Source: Saccopteryx bilineata (lineage: Eukaryota; Chordata; Mammalia; Chiroptera; Emballonuridae). Taken from it: DNA of 64,000 nt. The first letter of the stretch is position 1; each line of letters opens with the position of its first letter. Shown here piece after piece: positions 1 through 11,916 of the stretch. Location of the stretch: positions 204,723,681 through 204,787,680 of the forward strand of contig NC_089492.1 of assembly GCF_036850765.1 (NCBI RefSeq). Direction: 5' to 3'. A program made the position numbers and the translations under genes. The notes beneath the pieces were generated by a model. It was not told the origin of the DNA. It searched no databases and saw only the letters and a list, made by a program, of their open reading frames with translations.

Positions 1-997
1 TGGATGACCTAGGGTGGCTTCTCTCCTTTGTCTGACAGTGGCAGGTTTCTCATTGGGCAGCTGTGCCACTCATCTCTTACCACCCAGCAGGCTAGCCCAG
101 GGTCTCTCACATGGGGACAGAGACCTAAGAACAAACAACAAGAGAGCACAAACCCTAATGTGCAAGTTATATTTAAGTCTCCATTTATTTAAATATTTTA
201 TTACCCATTAGCCAAGTAAGTCACATGGCTAAAGCCCCAGCCTCACAAGAGGGGATAGATAACCCATGAACATAGATATGAGAAGGCGTGAACAAAGTGG
301 GGCCCATTGTTACAACAATTTACAGCACCTGGTGCTGTGAATCATCACTGTAAATTCACTGATTGGGCATTTTTTCCCCAAGAATGATAGCCTGGTCAGG
401 TGCTGAGTCAAATGAAGTTTTTTGTTGTAGTCATGCATTGTATAGAAACCAATCTTTCCTTTGCCCTCCTGCCCTATTCCAGTCTAAAGTGCCTGCCTTT
501 GAACTTAGTCCTCCATATAGATTTCCTTCATGGAGAGAATATTCTCTGGGGACCTTAAGAATATTTTTCCAACAGAAAGCTTTAAGCCTGGGTCATCTTA
601 GTCTATCAGAAGAGTCCTAATAATGTTGAGCCTTAAAAAGGAAAAAGCCTGGATTTTAGTAATTTCTTTCTCTCTAGGAGGAAGAAACTTTGGCCCCTAT
701 GCAAGTTTTTCCACCCACTGATTCTTCAGTTTTAGTTATTGCTTCTCCTGAAAAAAAAAACAAAAAAAAACTTTTTTAAGTTCTGCTTCATGGGCACCTT
801 GAAATAAATAGACACACATATACATCCCCCAATACGTACGTGTACATACACAAAATATACACACTCTAATAATATAAATATGAATATGAGCAGTGGTTAT
901 CACTCTGTCTCAACACAGAGACTCACTACAATTCTAGTAAAATATACTGTAGTTTGAATTTTCTGAGGAGTTATACACATTCATCTACAAAGAGACA
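1..997. other. Unique intergenic sequence
   Basis: No repeat family, splice-flanked exon or RNA gene is recognisable. Short frames of 65 and 85 codons occur but have no family resemblance and no supporting context. A short A-rich run lies near 750-776. Confidence 0.6.
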
Positions 998-1195
998 GTA
1001 TAGCTTAGCAGTTAGTAATATGGGCTCTAGAGTCAGGCTGCCAGAGTTGAGTCTTGGTTCTACATACCCGTTTTGTGTCTTAGTTTTCTCATTTGTAAAG
1101 TGGTAGTAATGAAGTGCCTTCCTCCTGAAATTGTTCTAAAGAATAACGAGATGTTGGTAGAGCATTTGCCACAAGGAGGTTCTCAATAAGCAAGA
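998..1195 (+). repeat. MIR SINE fragment (ancient mammalian)
   Basis: The order of motifs matches the MIR core: a tRNA-like start ('gcttagcagttagtaatatg'), then 'gggctctagagtcaggctgcc', the 'ttttctcatttgtaaa' core and the 3' 'ctcaataag' end. It is strongly diverged, as expected for an element predating the placental radiation. Confidence 0.8.
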
Positions 1196-1639
1196 GCTAA
1201 TATCCTCAGTCATCTAACTGGGGCCTGGGGAGGGCCCAGGGTCTCAGCAGGGTGGTTGAGATGCGACATCAGCTTTTCCAACTGAGGTAGATGGCTGAGA
1301 GGCTCCTCTTTTTCTCAACACTGAGAAAATTTTCCCAATAGCTGCATTATTTTTCAGGTTTTTGGAGAAACCATGCTGAGCCCTGAGGCCTGAGTCAGAA
1401 ACTCAGCTCCGCAGTTCTTTGCTTTCTATCACAGATACCTAAGAGATTGCAGAAGTAATGACAGGAGCTTCTCCTGGGGCCTTTCTGAAGTGCAGTTCAT
1501 TTGCCTCAGAAAGACTTGTAACAGTTTCAGCACCCCTTTTCAGAAAAGTCTCTTGTATGGCAGGCAGAGTAATGCTTGCTTTATTTTATTTCACAAAACC
1601 TTATTTGCTTATTAAGTGCTTAAGTGTTATGCCCAGTTA

Positions 1640-1850
1640 ACCATTTTACAAATATCAACTCGTTTAATCTTCATAATAGCCTTATAGTGTAGGTTCAATT
1701 ATTGTCTCCATTTTAGAGATAGGAAAACTGAGGTATGGACAGTTCAAATAAGTCTGTCCAGGGTCAGCTAGTAGAAGTGCAGAGCCAGGAATCAGATCCA
1801 GGTTGTCTAGGCCAGAACCTGTGCTTTTCACTGATAATTTCTGCTGACAT
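1640..1850 (-). repeat. MIR SINE fragment, antisense
   Basis: Reads as the reverse complement of MIR: 'ctcgtttaatcttcataa', 'attttagagataggaaaactgagg', then 'gtcagctagtagaagtgcagagccaggaatc'. This is the classical antisense MIR core. It lies next to a second antisense MIR. Confidence 0.8.
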
Positions 1851-1854
1851 TCTC

Positions 1855-2075
1855 AATGACAGGTTATTATTTATTAAGCAATTCCTATGTGTCTGCACCA
1901 AGCAAAGTTCTTGCATTCATGGTCTCATTTAATCCTTCAAAAAGGAATTATTATCCCCATTTTATAAATGTGGGAGCTGAAGTTGACTGAGTATCAGCGA
2001 TTCAGCCAGGCTCCCAGAGGTGATTAGGACCAGAGCAATGCCTGTTCTGTGAGGCCCGTACCATCTCACCACCCA
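1855..2075 (-). repeat. Second MIR fragment, antisense
   Basis: Same antisense MIR signature as the preceding copy: 'tctcatttaatccttca', 'tatccccattttataaatg' and 'ggctcccagaggtgattagg'. Two MIRs in tandem in the same orientation could be independent insertions or an old local duplication. Their divergence makes the choice unresolvable by eye. Confidence 0.75.
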
Positions 2076-2210
2076 AAGAAACATTTGCTAACTAAAAAAC
2101 ATTGTAAACATGTTTTTGTTCCAACTATTGTTCATACTTTTTCATAGTTTTGACAAAATCAAACTAAATTTATTGTCCAGGAAAATTCATTTATTAAAAA
2201 TAATAGAATA

Positions 2211-2600
2211 GGCCCTGGCCGGTTGGCTCAGTGGTAGAGCGTCAGCCTGGTGTGCAGGAGTCCCAGGTTCGATTCCCGGCCAGGGCACACAGGAGAGTCA
2301 CCCATCTGCTTCTCCACCCCTCCCCCTCTCCTTCCTCTCTGTCTCTCTCTTCCCCTCCTACAGCTGAGGCTCCATTGGAGCGAGGATGGCCCGGGCACTG
2401 GGGATGGCTCCATGGCCTCTGCCTCAGGCGCTAGAGTGGCTCTGGTTGCAGCAGAGCGACGCCCCAGATCCCAGATGGGCAGAGCATCACCCCCTGGTGG
2501 GCGTGCCGGGTGGATCCCGGTCCGGCCATGCGGGAGTCTGTCTGACTGCCTCCCCATTTCCAGCTTCAGAAAAATACAAAAAAAAAATAAATAAAATAAT
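2211..2600 (+). mobile_element. tRNA-derived bat SINE, type A, full length
   Basis: Complete SINE with a Pol III A box (ggctcagtggtagag) and B box (ggttcgattcc) in the first 75 bases, a pyrimidine-rich middle, a body ending 'cttcagaaaaatac' and an A-rich tail. A perfect 12-bp target-site duplication (aataatagaata) lies at 2199-2210 and 2601-2612. The intact boxes and clean duplication suggest a fairly recent insertion. The family looks like the Rhinolophoid SINE; the family name is from memory. Confidence 0.92.
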
Positions 2601-2635
2601 AATAATAGAATAAGTTTATTTAATATTTACTATAC

Positions 2636-2667
2636 ATTCATTCATTCATTCATTCATTTATTCATTT
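2636..2667. repeat. (ATTC)n microsatellite
   Basis: Tandem 'attc' units with one interruption, a few bases downstream of the SINE. Confidence 0.9.
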
Positions 2668-2895
2668 CACAGATACTTGTTCAGAGCTCTCTCCATGCCA
2701 AGCGCTACTTTTGTTTGATCAGATCGATGTACCAAAGACACACAAATCACAGAGCTTTTTTGTTTAATGGTGATTGCAAATGTTGCTCCTAAGACACACG
2801 CCTCTGGAGTTAGAGCCCTAGTTAATTCTTGCCTTACACATCTGTTTGCAGTTGTGCACTTACTCTGGGCAGGCATTGGCTTCAGACTCCTAAAG

Positions 2896-3246
2896 CAGTG
2901 GTCCCCAACCCCCGGGCCACAGACTGGTACTGGTCCGTGGGCCATTTGGTACCGATCCGCAGAGAAAGAATAAATAATTTACATTATTTCCGTTTTACTT
3001 ATATTTAAGTCTGAACGATGTTTTATTTTTAAAACATGACCAGATTTCCTCTGTTACATCTGTCTAAGACTCACTCTTGACACTTGTCTCGTAAGTTCGA
3101 CAATTATATTTAAAAATACCACAGTTTTTATGCCGGTCGTATAATTTTATTTTTTGCATTTATCCGTCCCACCCTAAAGACCGGTTCATGAAAATATTTT
3201 CTGACATTAAACCAGTCTGTGGCCCAGAAAAGGTTGGGGATCACTG
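2896..3246. mobile_element. Short non-autonomous hAT-type DNA transposon
   Basis: Terminal inverted repeats start 'cagtggtccccaacc' and end '...ggttggggatcactg'. They are flanked by an 8-bp duplication with one mismatch: tcctaaag at 2888-2895 and tcttaaag at 3247-3254. The 8-bp duplication and CAG...CTG ends are hAT hallmarks. It is 351 bp with no transposase frame, so it depended on an autonomous partner. The interior is AT-rich with 'ggtccgtggg' near one end and 'cagtctgtggcc' near the other. Confidence 0.9.
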
Positions 3247-3254
3247 TCTTAAAG

Positions 3255-6200
3255 GACACATGTCAGATGGAGTGAGTGAAGTTCTCGTTGGAATTAAAGA
3301 AGCTTTGGTGGATACCTATCCTAGAAAGATTTACTTCACCCACTCTGGATGCTATGCTCTAAATCCCTATTCTGTAACCAATCGCAAATTTCTAAGACAT
3401 TTAAATTTGCTGTCCACTTCTGGAGAATAATTACAGCTATTTAATTGTATTCATAATTTAGCATATACCTGAAAAATATGCTGTGAAATATCAGAGAGAT
3501 CCTTTAATTCTGGTGTTCCATTTACAAACTGTCACATTTATAAAGCATCTTTAATCTTCTAGGGTTTGCTAGAATTTTTTATTACAACCTGCTTTGTGCT
3601 TTAAATATTAAAGATTCGGCAATACTTCAAAAGGTGATAATGCCTGATGCTCTGATGGAGCTTAAACCTCACCAGCTAAATATATTGAGCAAGGTTCAGT
3701 GGCCCTGGCTTAATTAAACATGCATGTGTATTTTCAAATGCAATATTTTTCTGCTTGGTAGGTTTCTGACAAACTTCCAAACAGGTCCAGGTGGAACAAA
3801 GCATGTAAACAGCCCTGTGAATGAAGCTTCAAGCACTCAAATTAGCACCTTCTTTCAATTAACATGCAAATCTTGGAATCTCTGCAATTGATAATGTCGT
3901 TGAATAGTACTTGCAGCTTAACTGTGTGTCTTTGTCATTTCATTTTTGTAAAACATGTCCAGTCTAATTATGTGAAAAGACATTGGTGATGGCATTTTAG
4001 CCAATGAGATGGTATATGCTCTCAGAAACTTACTCATCTTCCTGGAACATAACATACATTAGAAGGCAGTGGCAAGCTTCAAATGTACCATTTGTTTTCA
4101 TTATAAAGCACTTACAAGGTACTCTTCTTCTAATTCAGCCCTGTTAAAGCAAACAGACAGAGTCCTCAGAAGCCCTGAGTCCAAAATACCTATGGCAGTC
4201 AATACTTAAAAATTATTTAACGGCTTTCACAATTTAGCAAAATGCATTAATGAAAAATCTACTTTATTTTGAGTAAAAAAAATCTGTTTGGTATTTGCCA
4301 CACTTTAGATTTCTCTGTGAAAGCTTTTCAAAGAAACTGTGTTTTGTTTATGAACATGTAATCTAAATTTTGACACAAGAAATGAAATATTAAGCTCAGA
4401 TTTTCAACCCTAAACTTCCAGACATCTTTTTATACAGCCATATAATATTGCCCAATATTAAATCTCCAAATACATACCACTTTGAACAGCTGCTTATCTA
4501 TTTGGAAATATGACTTACTAAAGCTACCCAAATAGAGATTGGCAGTAGTTTAAAAAGGGAACAAGATGTTTTGCAAATGAACAATAAAGACTGGCTTTGA
4601 ATGATTCAATCCGCTGTAGAATCAACATGTATTATTTGCTGGACTAGAAAAAAATATATATATATAGTAAAAATATAGGTGGAGGCTTCCAATAAAAGTT
4701 CAATTATTATGCTGTAATAGGTAAGCTTGTGCAAAAAATTAATAAAAATGGTCTGTGAGATAGAAGGCAGTATTAGAGCAATTTTCTAGGTGAGGCAGTG
4801 CTCATGAAATATGACAGGTGAGGTATTGTTATTATAATACCTAAGGCAAAGCAGCAACCACACAAAATGATAGACAAATCTGAATTAATGATATGATCAG
4901 CCAGGTGGCATTTGAATATAATCTTCCCAAGCTGTGGAAAAGGCTGCAAGGATATTACACAGTGAAAGAATTGTATGGAGGGCTGTAGATAGAGGACTCA
5001 GTGGGAGGAAAGATTTCAGAAGGTATCTGTGCTTTGCTGAGTAAGGACTACACTTGGAAATTGGATTTGTAAACAAATTAAAAGCCGAATTTCTCTTCCT
5101 AAAGCAGCCTTGGGTAGGGCTGACAGTGATCACTTCGCCTTGGCACATGCAGGCCTTTGAAAGAAGTAATTAAGGGAAAATGGGGAATGTAGAGAACATT
5201 GATTTGATTATCCTGCTTTGATTATCCTTAGTATTTCTATCCTGGGTTTGTGAACCAAGTAGCCATTTTAGATCTCCAGGTAGAAAAATATTACCTTCCC
5301 TAAGGATTTCAGCCATCTTTTGCTGTCATAATCTATGCTCACACCTCTAATTAAAAGCCTTAATAGTATCTAGTTTCTAATAGCACAAAAGAGACAATCG
5401 CCTACTGAAAGGATGCGTTTTATTAAGCGACAGAAACTCAGAAATCTGAGCCTGCAGAAACTGCCTGCATGACTTTAATGGATTTTTAAAGATGACAAGA
5501 AAGGAAATGGGCAAGTAAAGCAATGGAAGGCAGAAATTCCCTGAAGGAGCATTCCAAAGTAAATCAGTGCAACTAAAAAAGTGGACTCCCAGGGCCTGAG
5601 GATCTCTCCCAGGTTTTCCAGCCGGACACTTATGGCCTTGTTGGGTCCCTGAACACCTCTGCTCTGGGCGGACTTTGACAAAGCAAGTCACAGAAAGATG
5701 AACGGCAGCACCTGAAGTGCTGTTTGCGGGGCAGAAAATTGCTCCCTGAGCACTCTGGGCTGCCTTTGCTCTCAGTCACATGACTTATTACAGTCTCCCA
5801 ATATCACAGTGCCATTTATGTATGTTAACTTGTTGAGCAGTAATGGAATTCTTTGCCTCCTTTTTCTCTGCTACTCGGGCAATTAAAAACAAAGGAAGCA
5901 AATGAGGGCAGCACTCGTAAAATCTGAGTCTATAGGTGCCAGACACCCTGAGACCAAATCTCCTTGCATACTGTTACAGTGTGAGTAAACGGTGAGCAAG
6001 AAAACATCCCTGCTTCCCAGAGCTTTTATGTAGATATTTATTTTTTTCAGGTGTGAAACTGATTTTAGTTGTTCTTTTTAATCAACCTAAATAAGGTACA
6101 TCTTTTAAGGAGTTTGGTACTGCTGCTTATACAATTATGTGTCCCATATGAAAAAAAGGACATAAATGAGAGATCACTCTTTTTAATCTTCTAGCACAAA

Positions 6201-7500
6201 GACCAACATTTAACTACACAGTAGAATTTTATCTCCAGAAGCTCTTAAAATAGCTCTATTGATGTTACACAATTACAGTAAGTGTTTTGAAATGTTCCAC
6301 ATACAGGTATACAAGGATAGCTCATCTTATTTTCTGATCCCAGCCTTGTGATTATAGTGATTTTGAAAAACTAATTAGAAAAACCTTCTTGCTTCCCTTA
6401 GGCATGATTTAAATAACACACTGGTTCTTAGTCGCCGTCCCTCGGCTTCTGCGGCATGTATCCTATACATCTTGGCATGTAAGACAGTCCCTTAAGGAGA
6501 GAAACAGCTCTCAAAATCAGTGGTGACTTATAAGATGCCCTGGCTTTATGGCTAGAGCTTGGCTACTCTCCCTGAAGCTACCACTAGCCCCAGAACCCTT
6601 CCCACTCTCGAGGCCTCCTCCACGTGCTGTAAAAGGCTCCAGGAAGGGGTTAGTGTGGAAGGAGGTGGTCAGTATCTTTATCACCTGCTGCAGGGGATGC
6701 AGCAAGAAAGACTGCAAGTTGACCTAATTATGTTTTCTTCATAGACCTTAACTTTGAAGATATAGATCTTAAATTTGAAGATACAGATAGCACTTACTCT
6801 CAACTTGACTCTAATTGCACAAATTCATGTATCTGCAAATATGCCCCTGGAATATATGATCATCAGGCCTCTTTGGAGCAGAATGTCACACAGGACAACT
6901 AAAGGGCTCAACAATGGCCAGGAAGAAACAGAGTTGTAACATAACATCTGGATGTGGCTTTCTGTCTCAAGACTTGTCCTTTGACCACTCACACTGAAGA
7001 AGAGTGAGAGATAGCCTTGCTTTTCATATATCAGGAGAGAGAGATATCTATTATTAACTTGGTGGGTTATACCCTGTGTAACATATTTATCGGTTTAGTG
7101 ATAGATTGCCTTTCATCTTCCTATTATTTTATTCTGTAAATATTTAGCCTCCAACTGATTGATTATAAGATCTTTGAGAGTAGGACTAAGTCCTACGTTG
7201 CTCTTGAGTTCTCATTTTTAATCATACTTTATCTATTATTGGACACACAAAATGCACTTCATGAATGATTGATGGATCTGTGGGCACCTTCACACATCAT
7301 ACTCACATACATAAAAATATGTACAACCTCTGCTCTGGTGGTTAATACATATGTTTGCAAGTAGCAGAAACCTGGGATGACGCTCAGACTTTAAACGACA
7401 TATTCATGATTCAAAAAATCTTACTCAGCTAGAGTGCTGAACTGAGCTAATGGCATAGCCAAAAATTCTAAGACAGCATTGCTTAATATCTTAGAGGCAC
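3255..7500. other. Long, mostly repeat-free unique sequence
   Basis: About 4.2 kb with almost no recognisable transposon. AT-rich homeodomain-like motifs (TTAATTAAA near 3710, CAATTAACATG near 3857) and an octamer ATGCAAAT at 3864-3871 occur in 3560-3990. An (AT)n run lies at about 4651-4667, and an imperfect repeat of about 22 bp occurs near 6747-6790. No frame longer than about 104 codons is present, and none resembles a known protein. Repeat poverty may point to constrained regulatory DNA, but this is inference. Confidence 0.5.
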
Positions 7501-7504
7501 CTCA

Positions 7505-7640
7505 AATTTATATTCATTGTTTAGCAAACATTTAGTGAGCTTCTACTATATCCTGGGGACTGTTCTATGGGCTAGACTTATAACCTGAAACAAGACAGAT
7601 ATGATTCTACTCTCATGAAACTTACATTTGATGGTCCAAA
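7505..7640 (-). repeat. L2-like fragment, antisense
   Basis: Contains 'agcttctactatatcctggg' and 'ctctcatgaaacttacattt', which recall the antisense 3' part of LINE-2 ('catggagcttacattctag'). Short and diverged. Confidence 0.5.
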
Positions 7641-7914
7641 CATTTTTACTATATCCACAGATGACAGAGCAGTCCGCAGAATATGGCATGACGCTTATTT
7701 CCCCCAAAATGTTCTGGGTAAACTTCTTGCATTCCTTTAAGCCCTTTCAACATCCTGACCACTCTAAAACACCACTCTAAATGCCAATGTTTACCTTTGT
7801 TCTAGGCTGAGATAGTGACTGGGATTTCAGGTTGTGGTGACAGATTAAACAAAGGCACAGGGTATGAAAGTTCATGGCTGTTAAAAGGAAAGGAAGTGAA
7901 CCACTACTGCTACA

Positions 7915-8090
7915 GCAGTAATTCTAACCTTGACCTGGGGAACTTGCAAAAAAATATACTCGTGTCTGTGTCCTGTGGCCAAAAATTCCCAGTTAAGTTC
8001 GTGTTGGGCTCAAATTTGCTATTTGCTGGAAGCTCCACCTACAGGTTGTCGAACTCGTAACCAAAGGTGAGAAATACTACACCAGACTAG
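7915..8090. repeat. MER5A-like DNA transposon remnant
   Basis: Starts 'cagtaattctaaccttgacc', continues 'ggggaacttgc' and ends '...gaaatactac'. The pattern resembles the short ancient hAT-Charlie element MER5A. Highly degraded, so the family assignment is tentative. Confidence 0.4.
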
Positions 8091-8239
8091 AACTCGGTTG
8101 CATGGAGATGTGCCTGGACAAGGTATGTTAGTCATATTGTGAGAGCCTGAAATAGCATGCTCATGAGTTTGGAATCAATTCTTTAATAAAAGATGAGCCT
8201 TAAAACCACACAGGTGACATGTTCAGGTTTGTCTTAGAA

Positions 8240-8560
8240 AGAAGTCTGATGATAGGATGTAGGGGAAATTGGAGGAAGAGGTGACCATGGGCAGGGGAGC
8301 TTGTGGGAGACTATTTGAAAAAGCTCTAGTGAGAGATAATTAAGCCTGAGAGATAATTAAGCCTGGACAGAGGCAATGGCAACACAGCTGGGAGGCCGGA
8401 GCTGTTTTGAGAAACATTGATAGATAGAACTTGCAGCTCATGGTGATACTGAGTGCAGGGATTTGAGAGACAAGGAATCAAATTGATACTAGGTTTCTAA
8501 TGTGAATGGTTGGCTAAGAGAAAGAATCTGTTAACTGAGGGTAAACATTTTCATCAAGTG
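8240..8560 (-). repeat. L2 LINE fragment, antisense, with a 17-bp tandem duplication
   Basis: Purine-rich text such as 'tgataggatgtaggggaaattggagg' resembles the antisense L2 body. Inside it, gagagataattaagcct occurs twice in perfect tandem at 8331-8347 and 8348-8364. Confidence 0.5.
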
Positions 8561-8689
8561 TATGCAGTCTAGGTTGGTTGACCACACTCAAGGGGAATGT
8601 CACAGAAAATATTAAAGCTCTAAAGAGAAGGACTAGGCTAAATCTTTAAGGATGCTTTCAAGTTTGAAATTCTATGGCTCTATTGAGTA

Positions 8690-10796
8690 AGGTTATTAAT
8701 TCATTAAAGAGATGGTTTGTATTTTTATCTTTATATTCTCTACAATACATTTTGTAGGGAATCTATCATATCTGATGGATGAAGAAATATACAATTAAAA
8801 GGACACTTCTAATAGGCTTCATAACATGCAGGACTGTTTGTTTCAACCTTACTGTCCTACTTAAATTTATTTCACATCAATCTGAAAAATGTTCATATTT
8901 CTATATAATGCTATAGTTTTTATAATCCAGTGCACAAATCTGAGCTCCTATCCCCATCTGTAAAATTGATGTTAATAATAATAATAATAATAATAATAAA
9001 TTCCTTCTACTGTGAGTGCATTGTCATCACCCAAAGGTTATGAAGGTGAGGGGACGCCGAAGAGCCACATTTCACCCAAACTATTGTGGACAATGTAGAA
9101 ATGGCCACACAGAAATTCCAGTCAGTCCTGTGTAGCCAGATAAGCTCAGCTGTTTGGTATTTGCTGTTCTGAATGTACTGTCAGTAAGCAAGTGGGCCAA
9201 GTTAATATTAGCTTGCACTGGGTATATGAGGGTATTTTGTTGCTGTTTGGAGAAATGACCAGTTTACTTGGTTATATTGACAGCTCTACTGTAAAATTTG
9301 CTGGCATTAAAGGTCAAAAAGACCCAGTTTTCCTCTGGTTGCTTCTAACCAAAAGAGAATAAATCTGGGAGCTGATTCACTTCTCTGACAATAATTTATG
9401 AATCATGCATTGACTATGTTTGAATTGAGAAAGGCTTTCATATCCTTTCCATTAGCTCAGATTAAGTTTTCATATAGATGCTGGGAAGCATGCTAGCAAT
9501 ATCCTTAGCTCATTTTTATGAAAATTTTATCAGTGCTTTTTTCTGTACTACACTCCAATTGGGATGTCTCAGAATCTAAAGCTCAGCTTTGAACATGAAC
9601 TTCTCTCAACCTGGCTGGCTGCTGCTCTAAAGGTTTCAATATTTTATGGGCTCTGGCTAACTCAGCCGTGAGATTCAAGCTGCAGAGATTTAACTCTAAT
9701 GTAAAATCATGAACGGATGAAAACTGGGATGTCATAAGTAATACATCTACAAGAGCAGGATGCAGTTACCATTTTTAAAAGGGCTTTAAAAAGAAAACAA
9801 CATTCTCTGTTCTGTCTTTATGCCTCAAAATGAAAAGCCCCTGAGCTATTGTACTAACATAGGGCCATCTTTTCTTGCCTGCTTTTCTTCAATTGCTGCT
9901 TAATTGTTGTGGTAGGCTGGGTTTTTTTTTTCCCCTTAAGGCCCCCCATCCACATGAAAGCCCCTAATGTCTGCATTCCGGAGAAATGGGCACTGCGTGG
10001 TCGGATGTGTATAGGGCAAATCCATTTCTTAACATCTTCCTCTTTTTGTCTCAAAACTGATTTAAAACATTTGGAAAATCTGTCTATTCAGCTGAAGTGT
10101 TCTGCATTCTTTCCTAGAAACAGTGGGTCACGTGTGATCCATCTGATGGACTTCTCTGCTGCAATCTACAGCCATTACCCTCGAGCCCAGCAGAGCCAGG
10201 CAAAGCGGAGGACCTCTGTAATGGCTCCAATAACAATGCGTTCTTTGTGTGAAAGAATCCAGGGAGAAGAGCTGGGGTGGAGTGGTCAGTCACAGAAAAA
10301 CCCCAGCATTTTTGCACTGTTTATTTCTTCATTATGTTGTCTGCCATTAAGCATATATATTTTTAACAGTAAATCTCTCTTTCCATAAAACAGTGCCCAC
10401 GCATGAAAAGAACAAACACAGAAAGTTTTATTTTTAAATAATGGTGGTCATCATTGCTAATTATGAACCTGCTTCAAATAAGATGGCTGAAGGCAGGACA
10501 GCATCGCATGTGTCCTTGTAAAGGGAGAGACGGTTCTAAGTAGAACTGAGCTCCTCTGTTCAAAAATGTCATCTGATACACGCATTGGAATAAAACCATC
10601 TCTCTGTAGTTCCAGAAAGATCTCAAAATCAACTCTCCACTAAAATAACTCTAAAATTGCTGATTGGAAAAGACGAAATACATCCGGTGGGGTGCCTCCA
10701 TCCTTCAGGGCACTGGCTCGCTAGCCCTGTGGGGCACAAAGGTGAGTATGCTGGAAAGAAGAGCTTCTGGGACCCATGATCTCTCTCAGGAGCTTT
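8690..10796. other. Unique sequence with a (TAA)n microsatellite
   Basis: Apart from the uninterrupted (taa)n run at about 8972-8999, nothing is recognised. A 159-codon frame at 9909-10388 (+) is discussed under rejected items. No splice-site-flanked coding segment with known homology is visible. Confidence 0.5.
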
Positions 10797-10814
10797 CCAG
10801 TGTTTCATCATTTT

Positions 10815-11159
10815 TGTTGTTGTTGTTGTTGTTTTTTTACAGAGACAGAAAGAGAGTCAGAGAGAGGGATAGATAGGGACAGACAGACAGGAACGGAGAG
10901 AGATGAGAAGCATCAATCATCAGTTTTTCGTTGCGACACCTCAGTTGTTCATTGATTGTTTTCTCATATGCGCCTTGACCGCAGGCCTTCAGCAGACCGA
11001 GTAACCCCTTGCTCAAGCCAGCGACCTTGGGTCCAAGCTGGTGAGCCTTGCTCAAACCAGATGAGCCCGCGCTCAAGCTGGCGACCTCGGGGTCTTGAAC
11101 CTGGGTCCTCCGCATCCCAGTCCGATGCTCTATCCACTCTACCACCACCTGGTCAGGCT
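10815..11159 (-). mobile_element. tRNA-derived bat SINE, type B
   Basis: On the minus strand it starts 'gcctgaccaggtggtggt', a tRNA-like head with an A box near 'agtggatagagc', and ends in a T-run on the plus strand. The body contains 'gttgcgacacctcagttgttc' and the simple 'gagagagatgagaagcatc' block shared with the copies at 13756 and 17392. An imperfect 18-bp target-site duplication flanks it (10797-10814 and 11160-11177). Its tRNA head differs from type A. Confidence 0.9.
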
Positions 11160-11177
11160 CCGGTGTTACATCATTTT

Positions 11178-11553
11178 ATAAGTTGCTTTTCTGTCCTTGT
11201 AGTTAAGAGGTAGTTCTGTTATATTAACTGAGCCCAACTCCTCCTGTTTAGTTAAATCACACCCAACATGGAAAGGGATTCTTTCTCATAGGCTTCTTAT
11301 ATCCTTGAAGAGAACAGTGAAGTTTCCCCTTGGCTTTTGTCTGCTGCAGAATAACACCAGTTTCTTTAACATAGTAACGTAAAGGGCACTTCTCATCCAT
11401 GTAATCCATGCAATCACCAATATTAATATTAAATGTCCCAGAGAAATCTGACTTCAAATGATACAGTTATACATAAATAGTAAAATAGGAAGGGCCTTTT
11501 TTTTTTCCCATTCTATTAAATTGGAAATATTTAAATATATATGTGTATGAATA
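11178..11553. other. Short unique stretch
   Basis: Nothing recognisable. AT-rich toward the right, just before the Tigger-like element. Confidence 0.5.
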
Positions 11554-11725
11554 CAGTGGTCTCCCCTTAACCACAGTTTTGTTTAAGCAATTTCAGTTAC
11601 CATAGTCAACTGCAGTCCAAAAATATTAAATGAAAAATTCCAGAACCAACTCATAAGTTTTAAATTGCATGTCACTCTAAGTAGCATGATGAAATCTCGC
11701 ACTGTTCTACTCTGTCCTGCCCACG

Positions 11726-11841
11726 ACCTGAACCATCTTTTTGCCCAGCATATGAATACAGTGCTAAGTGTGAGACACTTAGGACGTGAACCATCCTTCT
11801 GCCCAGCATATGAATACAGTGCTAAGTGTGAGACACTTAGG
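11726..11841 (+). repeat. 58-bp tandem duplication inside the Tigger-like 5' end
   Basis: Two copies, 11726-11783 and 11784-11841, differ at only a few positions. Both contain 'cagcatatgaatacagtg' and 'gtgtgagacacttagg'. The unit is a Tigger 5'UTR segment, so this is a local post- or pre-insertion duplication. Confidence 0.9.
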
Positions 11842-11916
11842 AGTTGTCCCAGTAATCAGACTGACTGTTGCGGTATCACAGCACTTGTGTTCAAGTAACC
11901 CTTATTTTTCTTAGCA

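Noticed and set aside
2220..2290. tRNA-like segment (A and B boxes)
   Set aside because: It is the head of a SINE with tail and target duplication, not a functional tRNA gene. The same applies to all other SINE heads here.
9909..10388. 159-codon plus-strand frame in unique sequence
   Set aside because: No domain, signal or family resemblance, no supporting promoter or splice context; a frame of this length is expected by chance in 64 kb. An alignment with other mammals showing codon-like constraint would be needed.
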